From: Hymenopellis radicata
Taxonomy: Eukaryota; Basidiomycota; Agaricomycetes; Agaricales; Physalacriaceae
Direction of reading: 5' to 3'
NCBI GenBank assembly: GCA_015501595.1
Contig: JADNRX010000005.1
Coordinates: forward strand, 434,001 to 498,000
DNA: 64,000 nt
The number at the start of each line of letters is the position of its first letter. Position 1 is the stretch's first letter. The notes below the pieces were generated by a model, which was not told the DNA's origin, made no database searches, and saw only the letters and a list, made by a program, of their open reading frames with translations. Shown one piece after another: positions 33,959 to 45,201 of the stretch. Both the position numbers and the translations under genes were made by a program.

Positions 33959-36231
33959 ATGTTGCCGACGACTGTGTTTTGGCCGTCCGACGTCGACGAC
34001 GGCGCCGGATTCTGCTATGGATGGACGCGGCCGTCGGTGTGCGTCGCGGGTAGTATTCGGGTCTCGACAGTACGTGTCTTCTCTTGACTGGGTTGTCAGT
34101 GAATAATTTTTATAGTCTGCAGAGGCGGAAAAGGCGCTCGAGTACGTCTCGTCGTCGCCAGAGTACTCTGCACTAGTTCCAGCTTGTGGCGGCCCGCCCA
34201 TCGTGCTTGGAGAGTTCAGTATCACCGCCAAGGGCACACGACCTGCCTTTCAATTTGCCCTGAGAGAGTGCGTATTAGAAATCTGAATATATGCGTCCGT
34301 TAATAATTGTACAGGCCATACAATGTCATATACTATTCCCGACATTCTCCTAATTCCCTCCGATTCTACTCTATGGGCAGCACCATCCCAAAGGCTACGC
34401 AAGGCGCTGCGAGATTTGACCCAGACTCTTTTACCCTTCCACCGTGCGATCCACCAGCAGGCATGAGCGATACGGTCATACATCAGGTACTTTGTCTTGC
34501 TGCCTCAATAATATCTGCTAATAGCTGCAGTTTAATGCATCTCAAATCCTTGACCTCCTCCTCCAAGAACACCTCCATCCGGCAAGTCATCTCATTAGGA
34601 CCGATTTTCTCTGGACTGCATTCGACGCGTCGTGGAAGTACATCTCGCCTGCACTGTGCGCTACCTCCAACGTCTTGTATACAATTGGGAATTGTCCCAT
34701 ATTTGATTTGAAGAACATATCGGCTACACGTAGGTCTTCCGTCGTGGAAACAACAAGCTCTCACTCTAATGATCACAGTTCAACAGATCGATGTACGCGC
34801 AGAACAAGCCGACTTTTTCGCCACCGAAGTCAAGCCTCTTCGCCAACGCGGACTCACCTCCACACCCGCGTTTTCTGTTCGCTACACCAAGTTCGTGTTT
34901 TCTTCACCACTCAAAGGTATAGCGCTGACCACTTTCTAGTTTCTTCAACATAATTTGGCTCCTGCTCAATGACATTACCATCGGTTCAGCCATTGGCACT
35001 TTTCTGTGCGAGAATAATGTCATCCTCGCAAGGAGACTTAATTACACTGTTGAGGTAATTTCTTCTGTCTCCTTTAGGCGTAACAAGCTCATATGTTTCT
35101 AGGGCCTTCTCGTTCAGTGGATGCAATGGGTCCTGTTATGGCTTGACTCCTGGCCGGCTGGCCTCAAACTCAACACTGAGCTTAGTCGATTCTACTCGCA
35201 CACTTTTATAGACTTGATCTCTTTATGGGGCGGTATGTTGTCCGTATCTGTTCTTTTGGTGACGGTTTAACGTGTTATGTAGGCGCATTATATTGGTGTT
35301 CGCCTTACATGTCGAACATCATCTACGCAGTTGGCATAGCGAGTTCTGCGGGTGCAACGATCACTATATCGCTATCCTCGGACCTGCTGGCCATCCTCAC
35401 GATGCACATTTACGTCTGTTATTTCGTATCCAATTTCGTGTATGCACGGTTTCTTGGCACGGCTGGGTCTTTGTGGAATCTCTTTAGAGGTACTTCCTTT
35501 CCCCCGGATACACGCGCGTTTACCAATTAACCTTTCCAGGCAAACGATACAATGTACTGCGAAACCGAACCGATACCTGGGAGTATGACCTTGACCAGCT
35601 TCTGTTTGGAACTATTCTCTTCACATTAGTCGCGTTTCTCTTTCCGACGGTATTGGCGTATTACTCACTCTTCGCTTTGGTACGTGCTCCAACAATGAAG
35701 CGTCTTGCGGAGATTGACGGAGTGTTTTAGATGCGGTTAGCTATCATTCTTCTACAAGCATGCTTGGAGATGCAGCTTGCGTTCATGAATCACTTCCCCT
35801 TGTTTGCTCTGATGCTGCGTGCCAAGGATCCGTGGCGTTTACCAGGTACATCTTTCCTCTTGAATCGGAATTGTTCTTAATGTGCGGCACAGGCGGTATC
35901 TATTTCTCGATTGAAACCAGGAAAGATGAAAATGAGCATGTTCTGAGTGTCAAGGTGCGGAGCTATTGTACATATGCGAATAAAAAAATTAATGCTTATG
36001 CTCGTCAGAGTCAACCCGTCCCGTTCTCCGCTATCTTCTTCCAATATAGTATGTGTATGGTTTTCGTCGATTGCCACACGTGCTCACTTGCCTGCTCTAG
36101 TTCGGCTTGTATCTCGTCTCGCCTCGCACTACAATCCCCTGCGCCTATTGTGGTACTTGGTCTCCGGCCGGCTTGTTCATCCCATCCCGCGGTATTCGAT
36201 CCGCTACAACAAATCCCCGAATAATCAATAA
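33959..36231 (+). CDS. GPI1: GPI-GlcNAc transferase subunit Gpi1 (PIG-Q)
   Basis: About ten exons. Exon 1 33959-34069 reads TTVFWPSD and GFCYGWTRP. Exon 2 34116-34267 has EKALEYVSSSPEYS and GEFSI. Then come PYNVIYYSR, and the multi-spanning core (NIIWLLLNDITIGSAIG, GLLVQWMQWVLLWLDSWPAGLKLN, FYSHTFIDLISLW). The typical signature follows: LRNRTDTWEYDLDQLLFGTILFTL and FLFPTVLAYYSLFA, then FALMLRAKDPWRLPGG. The end is RLASHYNPLRLLWYLVSG with stop at 36229-36231. Gpi1 is part of the ER complex that adds GlcNAc to phosphatidylinositol, the first step of GPI-anchor synthesis. All exons join in frame with GT-AG introns. Confidence 0.92.
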
Positions 36232-36314
36232 TACTTACTTGATAAATTATCGCAGTGCCCGAACTTGATCTCGCCGTCGGAACACCGGCGTATCGTGTCA
36301 CCACCTTCAGAGTA

Positions 36315-37388
36315 TCACCCTACCCGTTGAAAGCCTTGGGCGACCAGATCCGTTCTCCTTCGCCACTGGCGTAGCGTGATGCTCCGCACGCTGTTATTGG
36401 ACTTCGTCCGCGGCCGTGGACCGCGTATCATCTGCCCAGGTGTAGGCGGGTTTGGTGTGGTTGGTGGCGGCAGACGGGGCGAGCACTCGTTCGGCATCGT
36501 CGGCGGCTCTAGACGTGGTATGGAGGGAAGCGGCCGAATGGGGCGCGGGCCCGAGACGGAGGCTGAGCGTTTCTTGAGCGTCAGCGGAGGTATCATGTCG
36601 TCCAGAGTCAGAGTCGGATGGGGATGTGACTTTTTTGATGGAGATGGTGATTGCTGTTGTTGTTGCGATGGGGAGGGGAATGGGAGATGACGACGAGGCT
36701 GATGCGGCGTGTGGATATCCAGATCGGACGAGGAGGTGGAGGGGATCTGTGGTGGAGACTCGGGCGTATTGTACATTTCGAGAACGCTCCATGTCGTGGA
36801 GCAGTTTGTCGTTGTTGAGGGAGTTGTGGGTGATGGGGATGTAGAAGGGGATTGCACGTGGAGGCCGACTACGGGGACTGCGAGTGTCGGGAGGAGTGGA
36901 GACAATGGGGAGGGAAGGACGCTGCCTGGTATATCAGTCGGCGGAGAGGGGAATGCGCGAAATATGTTTCCGTGGGACCAGAGGATGGAGAGCCTCTGCA
37001 GATCGACGGGGAGGTCCGGTTTTGTGGGCTCCATGATGGACACGAGCGAGAAGCGGTCTTCGTTGTAGTCGTCCTCCTCCTCGCCTTCCCCAGAGGCGTT
37101 GTGGCGCTTCGTGAACGGGCGAATGGTGAACTGGAAGCTCTCCGATTCGAGCAGGGGCGGGCGGGGACTCTCTTTCTCCTCTCCGAGGAACCATTCATCT
37201 CGGAGCAGGATCTCTTCGTTTTCAGGGATCCTGTCTTCCCTGCTGCTTTCCGGGAGGGTGTCGAGAGTGGGCATGGTTCGTCGTCGGGGCACGGAGAGGT
37301 CTTTCGGATCTCTTATAGGTGTTGACGAGGAATGTAAAACTGCGTGCTTGACCGAAATCGTGTGTTTCAGGGAAACCGGGGTGGTCAC
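36315..37388 (-). CDS. Pro/Ser-rich hypothetical protein
   Basis: Single exon, 357 residues, unusually rich in Pro, Ser and Thr, with a Gln run (SQQQQQS) and many SP/TP sites. There is a short acidic stretch (GEGEEEDDYNED) and a basic C-terminus (TLRQWRRRTDLVAQGF). No folded domain or signal peptide was recognised. It may be an intrinsically disordered, phosphorylated regulator, but this is only composition. It lies tail to tail with GPI1 (83 bases apart). The long overlapping plus-strand ORFs reflect GC-rich composition. Confidence 0.6.
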   Translation of the reverse strand: MTTPVSLKHTISVKHAVLHSSSTPIRDPKDLSVPRRRTMPTLDTLPESSREDRIPENEEILLRDEWFLGEEKESPRPPLLESESFQFTIRPFTKRHNASGEGEEEDDYNEDRFSLVSIMEPTKPDLPVDLQRLSILWSHGNIFRAFPSPPTDIPGSVLPSPLSPLLPTLAVPVVGLHVQSPSTSPSPTTPSTTTNCSTTWSVLEMYNTPESPPQIPSTSSSDLDIHTPHQPRRHLPFPSPSQQQQQSPSPSKKSHPHPTLTLDDMIPPLTLKKRSASVSGPRPIRPLPSIPRLEPPTMPNECSPRLPPPTTPNPPTPGQMIRGPRPRTKSNNSVRSITLRQWRRRTDLVAQGFQRVG

Positions 37389-38011
37389 GGTTGGATGGGG
37401 ATGTGCACATCGCTACTGAGCAAGTCAACGATCACGAGCGGAGCTTTGTACCATCAATCAGAGTCGCGGATGCGGCAAGTGCATCAGAGACAGGTCATGG
37501 CCCGAAATGGTTGGACCATCAAAGATTTTGGTTGGCAGTGTGAGGTGGACATCGGCGGGCGATTTGTCATGAAGCGGGGGAAGGGAGGTGACTCGTAATG
37601 GAATTTTGGGACGCAGTTTGAGCGTGATCAGTAAGCGAGTTGCTGAAAGAGCAGGTCGGGCAGTGGTAAGTATCTCGAGTTATACACATGTGCACGGTGT
37701 TAATCTGAATGTGATTAGTATCGACATGCGTAGCGAAATTAGTTCTGATTCTTTGGGACGGGGGTGATGTCTCGTGGCCAAAAATACGCGTCTTTGGAGC
37801 TTAGATTGGGCGCACAGAACATTCGCCGACGGGGCTGTCTGGTCTTGTCGTCACTTCATTGGTTCCAGCGCAGTTCGAGCATCAGCGTTTGTTTGCAGGA
37901 TACCATATGCTGCACTTATTATTAACATGTTGATTACATTGCAGCAATTCGACTTGCTATAAAGTCGAGTCGTCATTACCTGGATATTCAACAACCCGTC
38001 CTCCTGCTCCT
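37389..38011. promoter_or_regulatory. Divergent intergenic before the dioxygenase
   Basis: 623 bases between two outward-facing starts. No gene is supported. A pyrimidine-rich stretch (ccgtcctcctgctcct) lies just before the dioxygenase ATG. Confidence 0.4.
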
Positions 38012-39257
38012 ATGTCCGCGACCACCACTGTTCGTGTCTCTGAGACTGAGCCTGTCGTCACGTACGATATCAATATCCCGTACAAGTCCGAGGACGGGAG
38101 GCTACCTCCCAACATCAAGCACCCAGCCTATGCGCCTACGTGGGACCCAATCTGGTTTGAACCTCTTCCACCCTTCGAGTTCAAGGATCCTGCGCTCCGG
38201 GCCGACACAGCCAAGCCTGCGCTTCTGTCGCAGGCGACTGCTACTGAAGAAATCACGCCCCGTATGGGGACTATTCTTCGCGGCGTGCAGCTGACCAACT
38301 TGACCGACGCGGCGAAGGACGAGCTTGCCTTGCTGATAAGCGAGCGGAAGATCGTCGTGTTTCCTGAGCAGGATTTCATTGACGCCGGTCCGGAGTACCA
38401 GCAGACGTTCATGGACTATTTTGGAAAGAGGAATTATCAGCCTGTTTCGGGTAGTGTGAAAGGTGTGCCATTGCAATTGATTGCTGGATCTCGAATTGAT
38501 TGTCTGGCAGGCTATCCTGGGTTTCATATCATACACCGCGACGGGAACAAGGGAGAGATAGACGCGTTCTTCCAGCAAAAGGCGACGTCGTGTCTGTGGC
38601 ATCAGGATGTGAGCTATGAGCGGCAGCCGCCGGGGTATGTCATGCTCGGGCTCTTGGACGGGCCTAAAGTCGGTGGAGATACCATCTTTGCTGCCGCGGA
38701 TGATGCGTACGAGTATGTTCATATGCCCATCTCAATCTACTCGTGTATCACTGACTCGAGATTATCAGCCGCCTGTCACCCAAGTTCCGGGCGTTCATCG
38801 ACACGCTCTTTGTCAAACACTCTTCCGCGAACATGATCAAGCACACACGGCTTGCCGGAGGCCTCGTTCGTAAAGATCCGGTCATGAACGTTCATCCGCT
38901 CGTGCGAGTCCATCCCGTCACCGGGCGGCGGAGTATCTTCCTCAATGGGGAGTTCATCACTGGGATTGAAGGCATGAAGGAGCTGGAGTGGCAGAAGATC
39001 ACAGAGTTTTTGCTCAACCATATGGTCGTTGCGCACGATATCCAAGCAAGAGTTCGGTGGAGCCCCAAGACGATTGTGATGTTTGATAATCGCTCGACTA
39101 TTCGTGGTTGTTGATCGTTGACCGGAAATGATCGTGGATTGACATGGTTTTAGATACGGCTAGTGTTGATTATATTGACGAGGAACACGGCGCTCAGGCG
39201 CGGCACATCTTCAGGCTGGCTGCGATGGCGGAGAAGCCTGTTCCTGTGTCAGGATGA
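38012..39257 (+). CDS. TauD/TfdA-type 2-oxoglutarate dioxygenase
   Basis: Exons 38012-38462, 38511-38712, 38769-39103 and 39154-39257; about 363 residues. The N-terminus has PNIKHPAYAPTWDP and RMGTILRGVQL. The iron site has H-x-D in CLWHQDVSYE, then VMLGLLDGPKVGGDTIFA. The distal part has FDNRSTIH joined to TASVDY across the last intron: the donor atc... C|GTGG makes the expected iron-binding His codon from both exons. The 2-oxoglutarate Arg is in QARHIFRLAAMAEKP. Fungal relatives use sulfonates or related acids. An alternative donor three bases on would lose the His. The gene is intact and converges on the GH5 gene. Confidence 0.85.
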
Positions 39258-39343
39258 GCTTGCGATGGGTCCGGTCAACATCCACTTTGCACCATATACG
39301 ACTCTTGAAACAGTTCCATTTGCTGCTATACGTAAACACCATT

Positions 39344-41016
39344 TCACGGCGCGTTATTTCTTAAAACTTCGTTTAGCCCCTCCCTCTTGACACAGTTATC
39401 GAAATGAAAGCTCTTTGCCAATTCTTCCAATGCCTCTTCGTCCAGTCCACGAAAGATGTCCGCCCACTCCGCAACGAGATACTCTGCAACCAAGATCGTC
39501 CTTGTAATTCTCGTTACCCTATCTTCGAGACTCCAGATGGGCGGGTACAGCTTGCGTTTCGATTCATCTGGGACAGCTTCACGTATGTGCTCGACGATAG
39601 GATCGTAAACGTGCTTGACATGCTTGTCGTCCGCACCCCACGCGTCAACAGCCAGGCGGTGCTTTTTTGCCAGAAAGTCTTTGAAGCGGGTCATGTACGC
39701 GGTATCAGGCGACACGTACACCATGCCTTGAAATCCGATGTCTTTGTAAAGCCAGATCGACCAGCCCAGGGTGTCCTAATATCAACATTCAGTTCATGCA
39801 CCGCCCAGAGGATGAAGAGAGGACCTTGCTGTACAGCTCGAGCTGATCTCTCAGCACCATGTACCGCGCATCGTTGATCCGGTCAGTGGCGTCCCCGTCA
39901 TACATGCGCCGCGCATAAACCGGTCCCCACTCGCCGTTCCACACACACAGACCCCGGTCGTCCATCCACTTGCGCTTGCGCACGTACGTCGCCTTCATGC
40001 GGGCTTTCTGATCCTCGCTTCCCACATAGACCTCTTTCGATTTGGGAAACCCAAAGGCGAATAATCATGAATGGCATAAGCGACGTTCGCGCCCCATCGC
40101 TCGCGCGCATTGTCGGGAACTGGCGAAATCAGAGGCGAAGGTGTTGCCGTCGAGGAATATGATGTGATTCGGGTCTACAGCTGGGATCGCTACGCATAGG
40201 CGATCGTACAGCTCTGTGAGGCGGGCCATAGTAGGGTGCGGATCCGCGGGCTCGTTGAGGACGTTATATCCCGCGATCCAGCGTTGTCCTTGTAGTGCTT
40301 GGCGATTTCGATCCACAGCCAGACGAAGCGGTCTTGAAAGTCCTTGTGGCGCCAGAAGAGAGGAATGTGTGTCCCGCCGTCGGCGTGCCAGCCGCCGCTT
40401 TGACCCCCGGGAGCGGTGTGCATGTCGATGATGGTGTAGATGGAGTGTTTGGCGCAGAGATTGATGACACGGTCGAGGTGTTTGAAGCCATCGGCTTTGA
40501 GGACTCGCGGGTTTGAGTCGTCTGAAGTGAATCAGATCCGTGATGAGTTGTTGATGGGATGAGTGATATACCTTCGAAGTGCCTGTAGTTGACGGCGATC
40601 CGGATGCAGTTTAGACCGAGCGAACGAAAGAAGAGGGCATCGGACTCTGTGAAGAAGTTTTCGAGGAACTGCCGCCGGAAACGAGTCAACTCAGATGGTT
40701 TCACCGTTTGTAGATTGCAAACCTTGTCAAAGAAGAAAGCGGCTTTCTGAGGACCAAGCACCTCATCTAACGCGTCTCGGATCTGATACTCGCAGCTAGG
40801 ATAGCCTTCATGGGGTCTGAGTAGATATACTATGGGTTGAATCGAAGATAAGTTTGCCTGTTATGAAGTTCTCCATCCTGTTAGTCAGTTAGAGATAAGT
40901 ATTCTGACCTGATGATCAGATACGCACGTTAACCATCCACCAAGTCCTGCGCCTCTCAGAACGATGGGCACAGAATCTTTGGTTATAAAAGCGCCAGATA
41001 CTTTCAGGAAAGTCAT
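39344..41016 (-). pseudogene. GH5-like glycoside hydrolase with several frameshifts
   Basis: The order of parts is that of a cytosolic-type fungal GH5 enzyme without signal peptide. From ATG 41016: SGAFITKDSVPIVLRGAGLGGW, MENFIT, FFTESDALFFRSLGLNCIRIAVNYRHFEG, IDMHTAPGGQSGGW. Then the acid/base motif NVLNEP, later WNGEWGP (nucleophile Glu) and GMVYVSPDTAYM, ending EVLRNNAP. The (beta/alpha)8 barrel pieces are all present. They fall in three frames: breaks lie after HYK (about 40285), near FASDFA (about 40120) and in SPFGFP (about 40050). Each fits a one-base change. Expected role is hydrolysis of beta-glucosides or glucosylceramide-like substrates. Damaged gene or assembly indels. Confidence 0.78.
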
Positions 41017-41172
41017 GATGCTGGTTTGAAGAACGAGTTAGATCCTATGGTCATATATGGTCGGATATTCGTCGGTGAAATGAGTCTCGACTGTGCTCAT
41101 TTTTAGACTCGCAAACTGCTCACACAAGCTAGATAGCAATCACCATACAGACATACATACAAGTATTTGCAA

Positions 41173-42815
41173 CTACCAGCCATCATCCAAACTTTGCGAC
41201 GACTCGTCCGAATCTGATGTAGAAACGTCCGAATCCGATGTAGAAGCGTCGGAATCAGAGTCAACGGGTACCTCCTGTGTCCAAGAAAACCCGTCACTCT
41301 TTAGTGCGTGCAATCGAAGCAATAAGTCCAATGGAAAATGAAAAGGATCATCAAGGACAATAGTGAGAGATTCCAGCGTAGGGCGCCTCATCTGGACCAT
41401 ATCCAGGAGCTCCACGCTCTTTGTAGGAGTAAACATGAGCACCCGTGCGTCCCCGTAGTAATCCTCTATGAAGGATAATAGACGAAGCTTGGGTAGGATG
41501 AATGGCTGGGATGCGAGCGGGGGAATGAGTGGCTCAAAATATGTCACCCGCATTTGCCCACGAACGTGGATCTCGAGCTCTTCAAGATTTGAAACCACTT
41601 TCATGACTGCAAGTATGCTCTTGGACGTCTTTTCACCGTCAAAAATATGTAGGGTTTTGAGGGATAAGAAGTCGGAACGACCCGACTTCATAACCTGAAG
41701 CATGGTCCGGGGAAATTTGCATGGGGATTCCTCCAGAGTTCGTCGCGTCGCGTCTTTGCATACCAGCTTCTGCAATACCGGAAGACGTAATAACGAGAGA
41801 AGCTTGGTACTGTCTGTCGATAGGAAACGGAGGGACCCTAAAAGCGGGTAACCGTTACGCGCTGCCTCTGAAAGACCGGCGGCTCTATCACATTGTATGA
41901 GCAAATGCTCTAGTGACTGCGCATTGTCAAGAGCTGGTAAAAATCCGCGCGATAATGATCCAGCGCAAATATCGATAATGGAAAGCTGTGACCATGGGAT
42001 ATCAAATACACGCAACTTCAGTCGAAAAGCAATTCGACATGCTTCAAGTTTGGCAACGCTGAGAACAGGGTGGTAATCGAGCTGAGGTCTACACAGTCCT
42101 GACGCGTCGATCAAGAGCCTCTGCAACAAGGCAAGCCGGCCTGCACCGATGGAAGCTCCGCGACAAGGAGCTTGTCCAGATACAACCCAACGCGAATCCA
42201 TCTATGAGCTTGGCCCAGAAGACATCGGTAGATTAAGAGGGAAACATCCGGATTGATTGTACTATCAAGTTCAAGCGAGAAGGCAGAGGGGTGTTTGCTG
42301 TGTGCGCGAGAGGACAAGGGCTAATAGGCGGGACGCGTTCGTAATGTCGGAGGGAAGCAGATGTAGAAGGATGACCATAACGCTGGACACCCAATGATGA
42401 TATCCCTCCAGCGACGGCAGACATGTGAGATACCCCACGGGCTGCCGTGAAAGGATGTGAGCTGGAACGCGTAACCGTCGCCGTCTGATGTAAAGGAATG
42501 TTGGAAAACTTGGGTGAGAACTTCTGTCGGTAGACGGCGGATGGGTGTCATGGCAGCCTTGTGAACGCGTATGTAGTTCTCAACCTGAACTAGGTCTTGT
42601 TCCGCTTCGACAAGAGCAGCGCGTAGGGCAACGACTCGACCGCGACACTGGTCACGGGCAGTGGACGCGTTATTGAGGGCATTCGTGATAGCTTTGATAT
42701 CCGAGTCCAACAAGGGCTCGTTATTGCGGATCGGGGGAAGGAATGAAGCAGACGAGAAACGAAGAGCTGGGCGGAGATTGTTGCCTTGCCAAGAACCAGC
42801 AGAAGGCTCACTCAT
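41173..42815 (-). pseudogene. F-box protein 4 (coiled-coil type) with frameshifts
   Basis: The N-terminal frame (42815 down) has NNEPLLDSDIKAITNALN, a helical stretch with AALVEAEQDLVQVENYI, then the F-box IRRLPTEVLTQVFQHS and ISHVCRRWRDIIIGCPALWSS. The expected continuation is in other frames: ITNASRLLALVLSRT, then LELDSTINPDVSLLIYRCLLGQAHRW, then LALLQRLLID to the Leu-rich C-terminus (41173-42201 frame). At least three small shifts lie between about 42110 and 42345. This is a different F-box subfamily from F-box 1-3. The last ORF ends in an acidic Ser/Asp repeat (SDSDASTSDSD). Confidence 0.75.
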
Positions 42816-43241
42816 GCTCAGAGAGAGCTGCTGTGTTCAGTGAGCAAGACTACTCCAAGAAAGCAGCGTAGAATACACACGAGATAGAGGGGATACTTGC
42901 TCGTTGTATACGGTGTTATGTACGTTGTTGAAGGCGAAGACACAGGTTAAATCTCAGCCCGGACTCCTCGGACCGATGGCCAAGCCTATCACGTGATGCC
43001 GCCGTCCGGCGCCGCAATTGGCGTCGTAGGCTGAGCTAGCTCACTTACCTGCAACGACTGTCTCTACGAGCTTTGTTCAGGAATCATTTGTTTCTTCTCT
43101 CACTGTGCCTCACGATCAGACTATTTTGACTCAAGATTCTTGTGATCAAGTCAAATAAAGTATGGGTGCGCAAAAGGGTACTACTAAGTAGGCCGAGATC
43201 AATGGGGTGTCTGCTCTCGATTGTCATCAATATCGCACACG
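42816..43241. other. Divergent intergenic, F-box 4 and MYND 1
   Basis: 426 bases between outward-facing starts; no gene seen. Confidence 0.4.
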
Positions 43242-45010
43242 ATGGACAGTCTCGACAAGCAGGAACTTTTCGACGCTCTGAACTTTCTCGCATCCCCTTC
43301 CGATAAATCTTCACGGTCTCGTCAAGTCAAGGGGGCACTCATTACTACGCTTTCTTTCCACATTGCGAAATCTTTCACCACCGGCAGTCGCGGACGGACT
43401 CTTCTCCGCCTCCATTGTTGCCAGGATTGCCCTTGCGATAGACGGGCTGGATGTCTACTCTGAGCTGTATCGAGTTGCAGACAACTTCAGGCTCGACGAT
43501 CATATCCTCTTGCCTTTGTCGCTCATCCAGGCGGCGGAGAACACGTGGCCTAGCGTATGGAAATGGATCGCATACATTTCATCGCTCGATGACCGGTTCC
43601 ATACTCTCCGCATGCCAATCAGCATGAACACGGTACAGACATGTCGGACTCTGTCCCAAAGACTTCGCCCCAACGATGAACCCATCCGTTTCTCCGTCAG
43701 CTCCAAGCTTTACGTCGGCCATGTCCTGTACTCCGTCTTTGTGGAAAATGTCGACGTCCGTTGTACTTACCCCGGGGCTAGTCGAGATCATGACACGCCT
43801 GTATTTGCCGTACAGTCCACCCACGGATGCTACCACGTTGACCTCGCCGAATTGCAGGACGAAAAGTCACAGGTTTCTGGAATGGAGCTTCTTCCTTGGC
43901 TTCATCGACCAATGTCGACTCATTTTGCGCGCCTGTACACACAGGCAGGTATATTGTGGTTCTGTATGTGATAAACTGTCTTGATTAATGAACTGCAAGT
44001 GCTGATTATCTCTCAATCATTATAGTGTCAGAAGGAAATGGCAAGACCGCAACCATTTCGCTGCAGCGGATGCCAGCAAGTAGCCTACTGTTCGCGTCAA
44101 TGCCAGAAGATAGCTTGGCAGGAACATCGTTCTCTCTGCTTACGCCACGGCGAGAAGATTCATAGTAAGTAGCTACGTTCAAAGTTGGGGCAGCTCCAGG
44201 CAGCTGGCCGCGCAGCTGGTTAGGCAGCAGCGCGGCAGCAGCTCAGGAAGTGACACGGCCGTGTCACGCTTCCTCACGCTTGTTCATTAGATCATAGAGT
44301 TATTAGTCGCTTGTTTCCTTCCTTCGTCTACTCAAAATGCCACGCTTAGACGACCTCTTTATACAATGATACCTCCTCTTCATGGTGGCCCGTAATATCA
44401 CCTCTCCATCCTCCTCGTTTGCGTAGACTATCCAATTTGTCACTGCGTTACGGGTGCTGCTGCCGCGCTGCTGCCTGACCAGCTGCCTGACCAGCTGCAC
44501 GGCCAGCTGCCTGGAGCTGCCCCAACTTTGAACGTAGCTAGTGTATATAACGTGCCATGCCTTGCAGTACGCTAAATAATGAGACATACAGCAAAATGGT
44601 TAGCTGGAGACTTCCTTACGCTTACCCGAAGCGAGGAAGAAGCTTTCCTTCTATCGCAACATTTTTCTTATCTAAATCGTTCAATGCTACAAATGCACGT
44701 TCTCCTAAACCTGATGCTCCACAGAGAGTTGGTTGATCATAGGGGTGCACGCGAAATTGAACGGAAGGGGAATGTGCTCGTATTGTGTTTTGACTTTACG
44801 AAGCTTGACAATGCTGTGGAGTTGGGAGGTGAAGTTTTTTATCTGTCACTGGACAACTCGTTTAGTGGACGACCGGGCATTGATGTCCTGGCCTCAGTAG
44901 TAGTATTGGACAATTTTGGATCTAACACGACACGCAGAATCCTCGTAGCTCATATGGACTGGGTCGAGTTTTGGGATAAAGATTTCGACCCTGCAAAGAT
45001 GAGTTATTGA
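43242..45010 (+). pseudogene. MYND zinc-finger protein 1, decayed, with a MITE in an intron
   Basis: Paralog of the gene at 45202-47237. The start reads MDSLDKQELFDALNFLAS. A shift near 43350 moves to the frame with IVARIALAIDGLDVYSE, and one near 43740 moves to LVEIMTRLYLPYS. About 200 codons present in copy 2 (after TDATTL) are missing. The MYND finger is complete at about 44028-44164 (CSGCQQVAYCSRQCQ, then AWQEHRSLC). The next intron starts A|gtaag and contains a 367-base MITE. The last exon (from KWLAGDF to stop 45010) is open. MYND fingers bind proline-rich partners or DNA. Shifts and deletion suggest it is dead. Confidence 0.75.
44172..44538. mobile_element. MITE 1 in an intron, TA target duplication
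   Basis: 367 bases with inverted ends of about 75 bases. Both ends read gctacgttcaaagttgggg inward, then cagctccaggcagctgg and gcagcagcgcgg. The right arm has an extra 12-base cagctggtcagg unit. TA flanks both sides (44170-44171 and 44539-44540), as for Tc1/mariner-type MITEs. The interior has a short palindrome (tgacacggccgtgtca). No coding capacity. Confidence 0.88.
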
Positions 45011-45201
45011 CATGGTGCTAAGTAGTGATAGACCGAGTATCATACTGTTGCGTACATCATGAGAATCCAGACTGATTGCCTGCTCAGTCCCCGACGAAGC
45101 CACTCGAGCATTGAAGGTAAAAGCGCTCGGAACTCGGACCGCAGTTCCATTATAGCCTCACGGCCCCACTTCGTTCCCAACCACTAATAGCTCTCGACGA
45201 A

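Noticed and set aside
36376..37419. Several long ORFs opposite the Pro/Ser-rich gene
   Set aside because: GC-rich shadow frames with no domain; the minus-strand single exon is the best supported.
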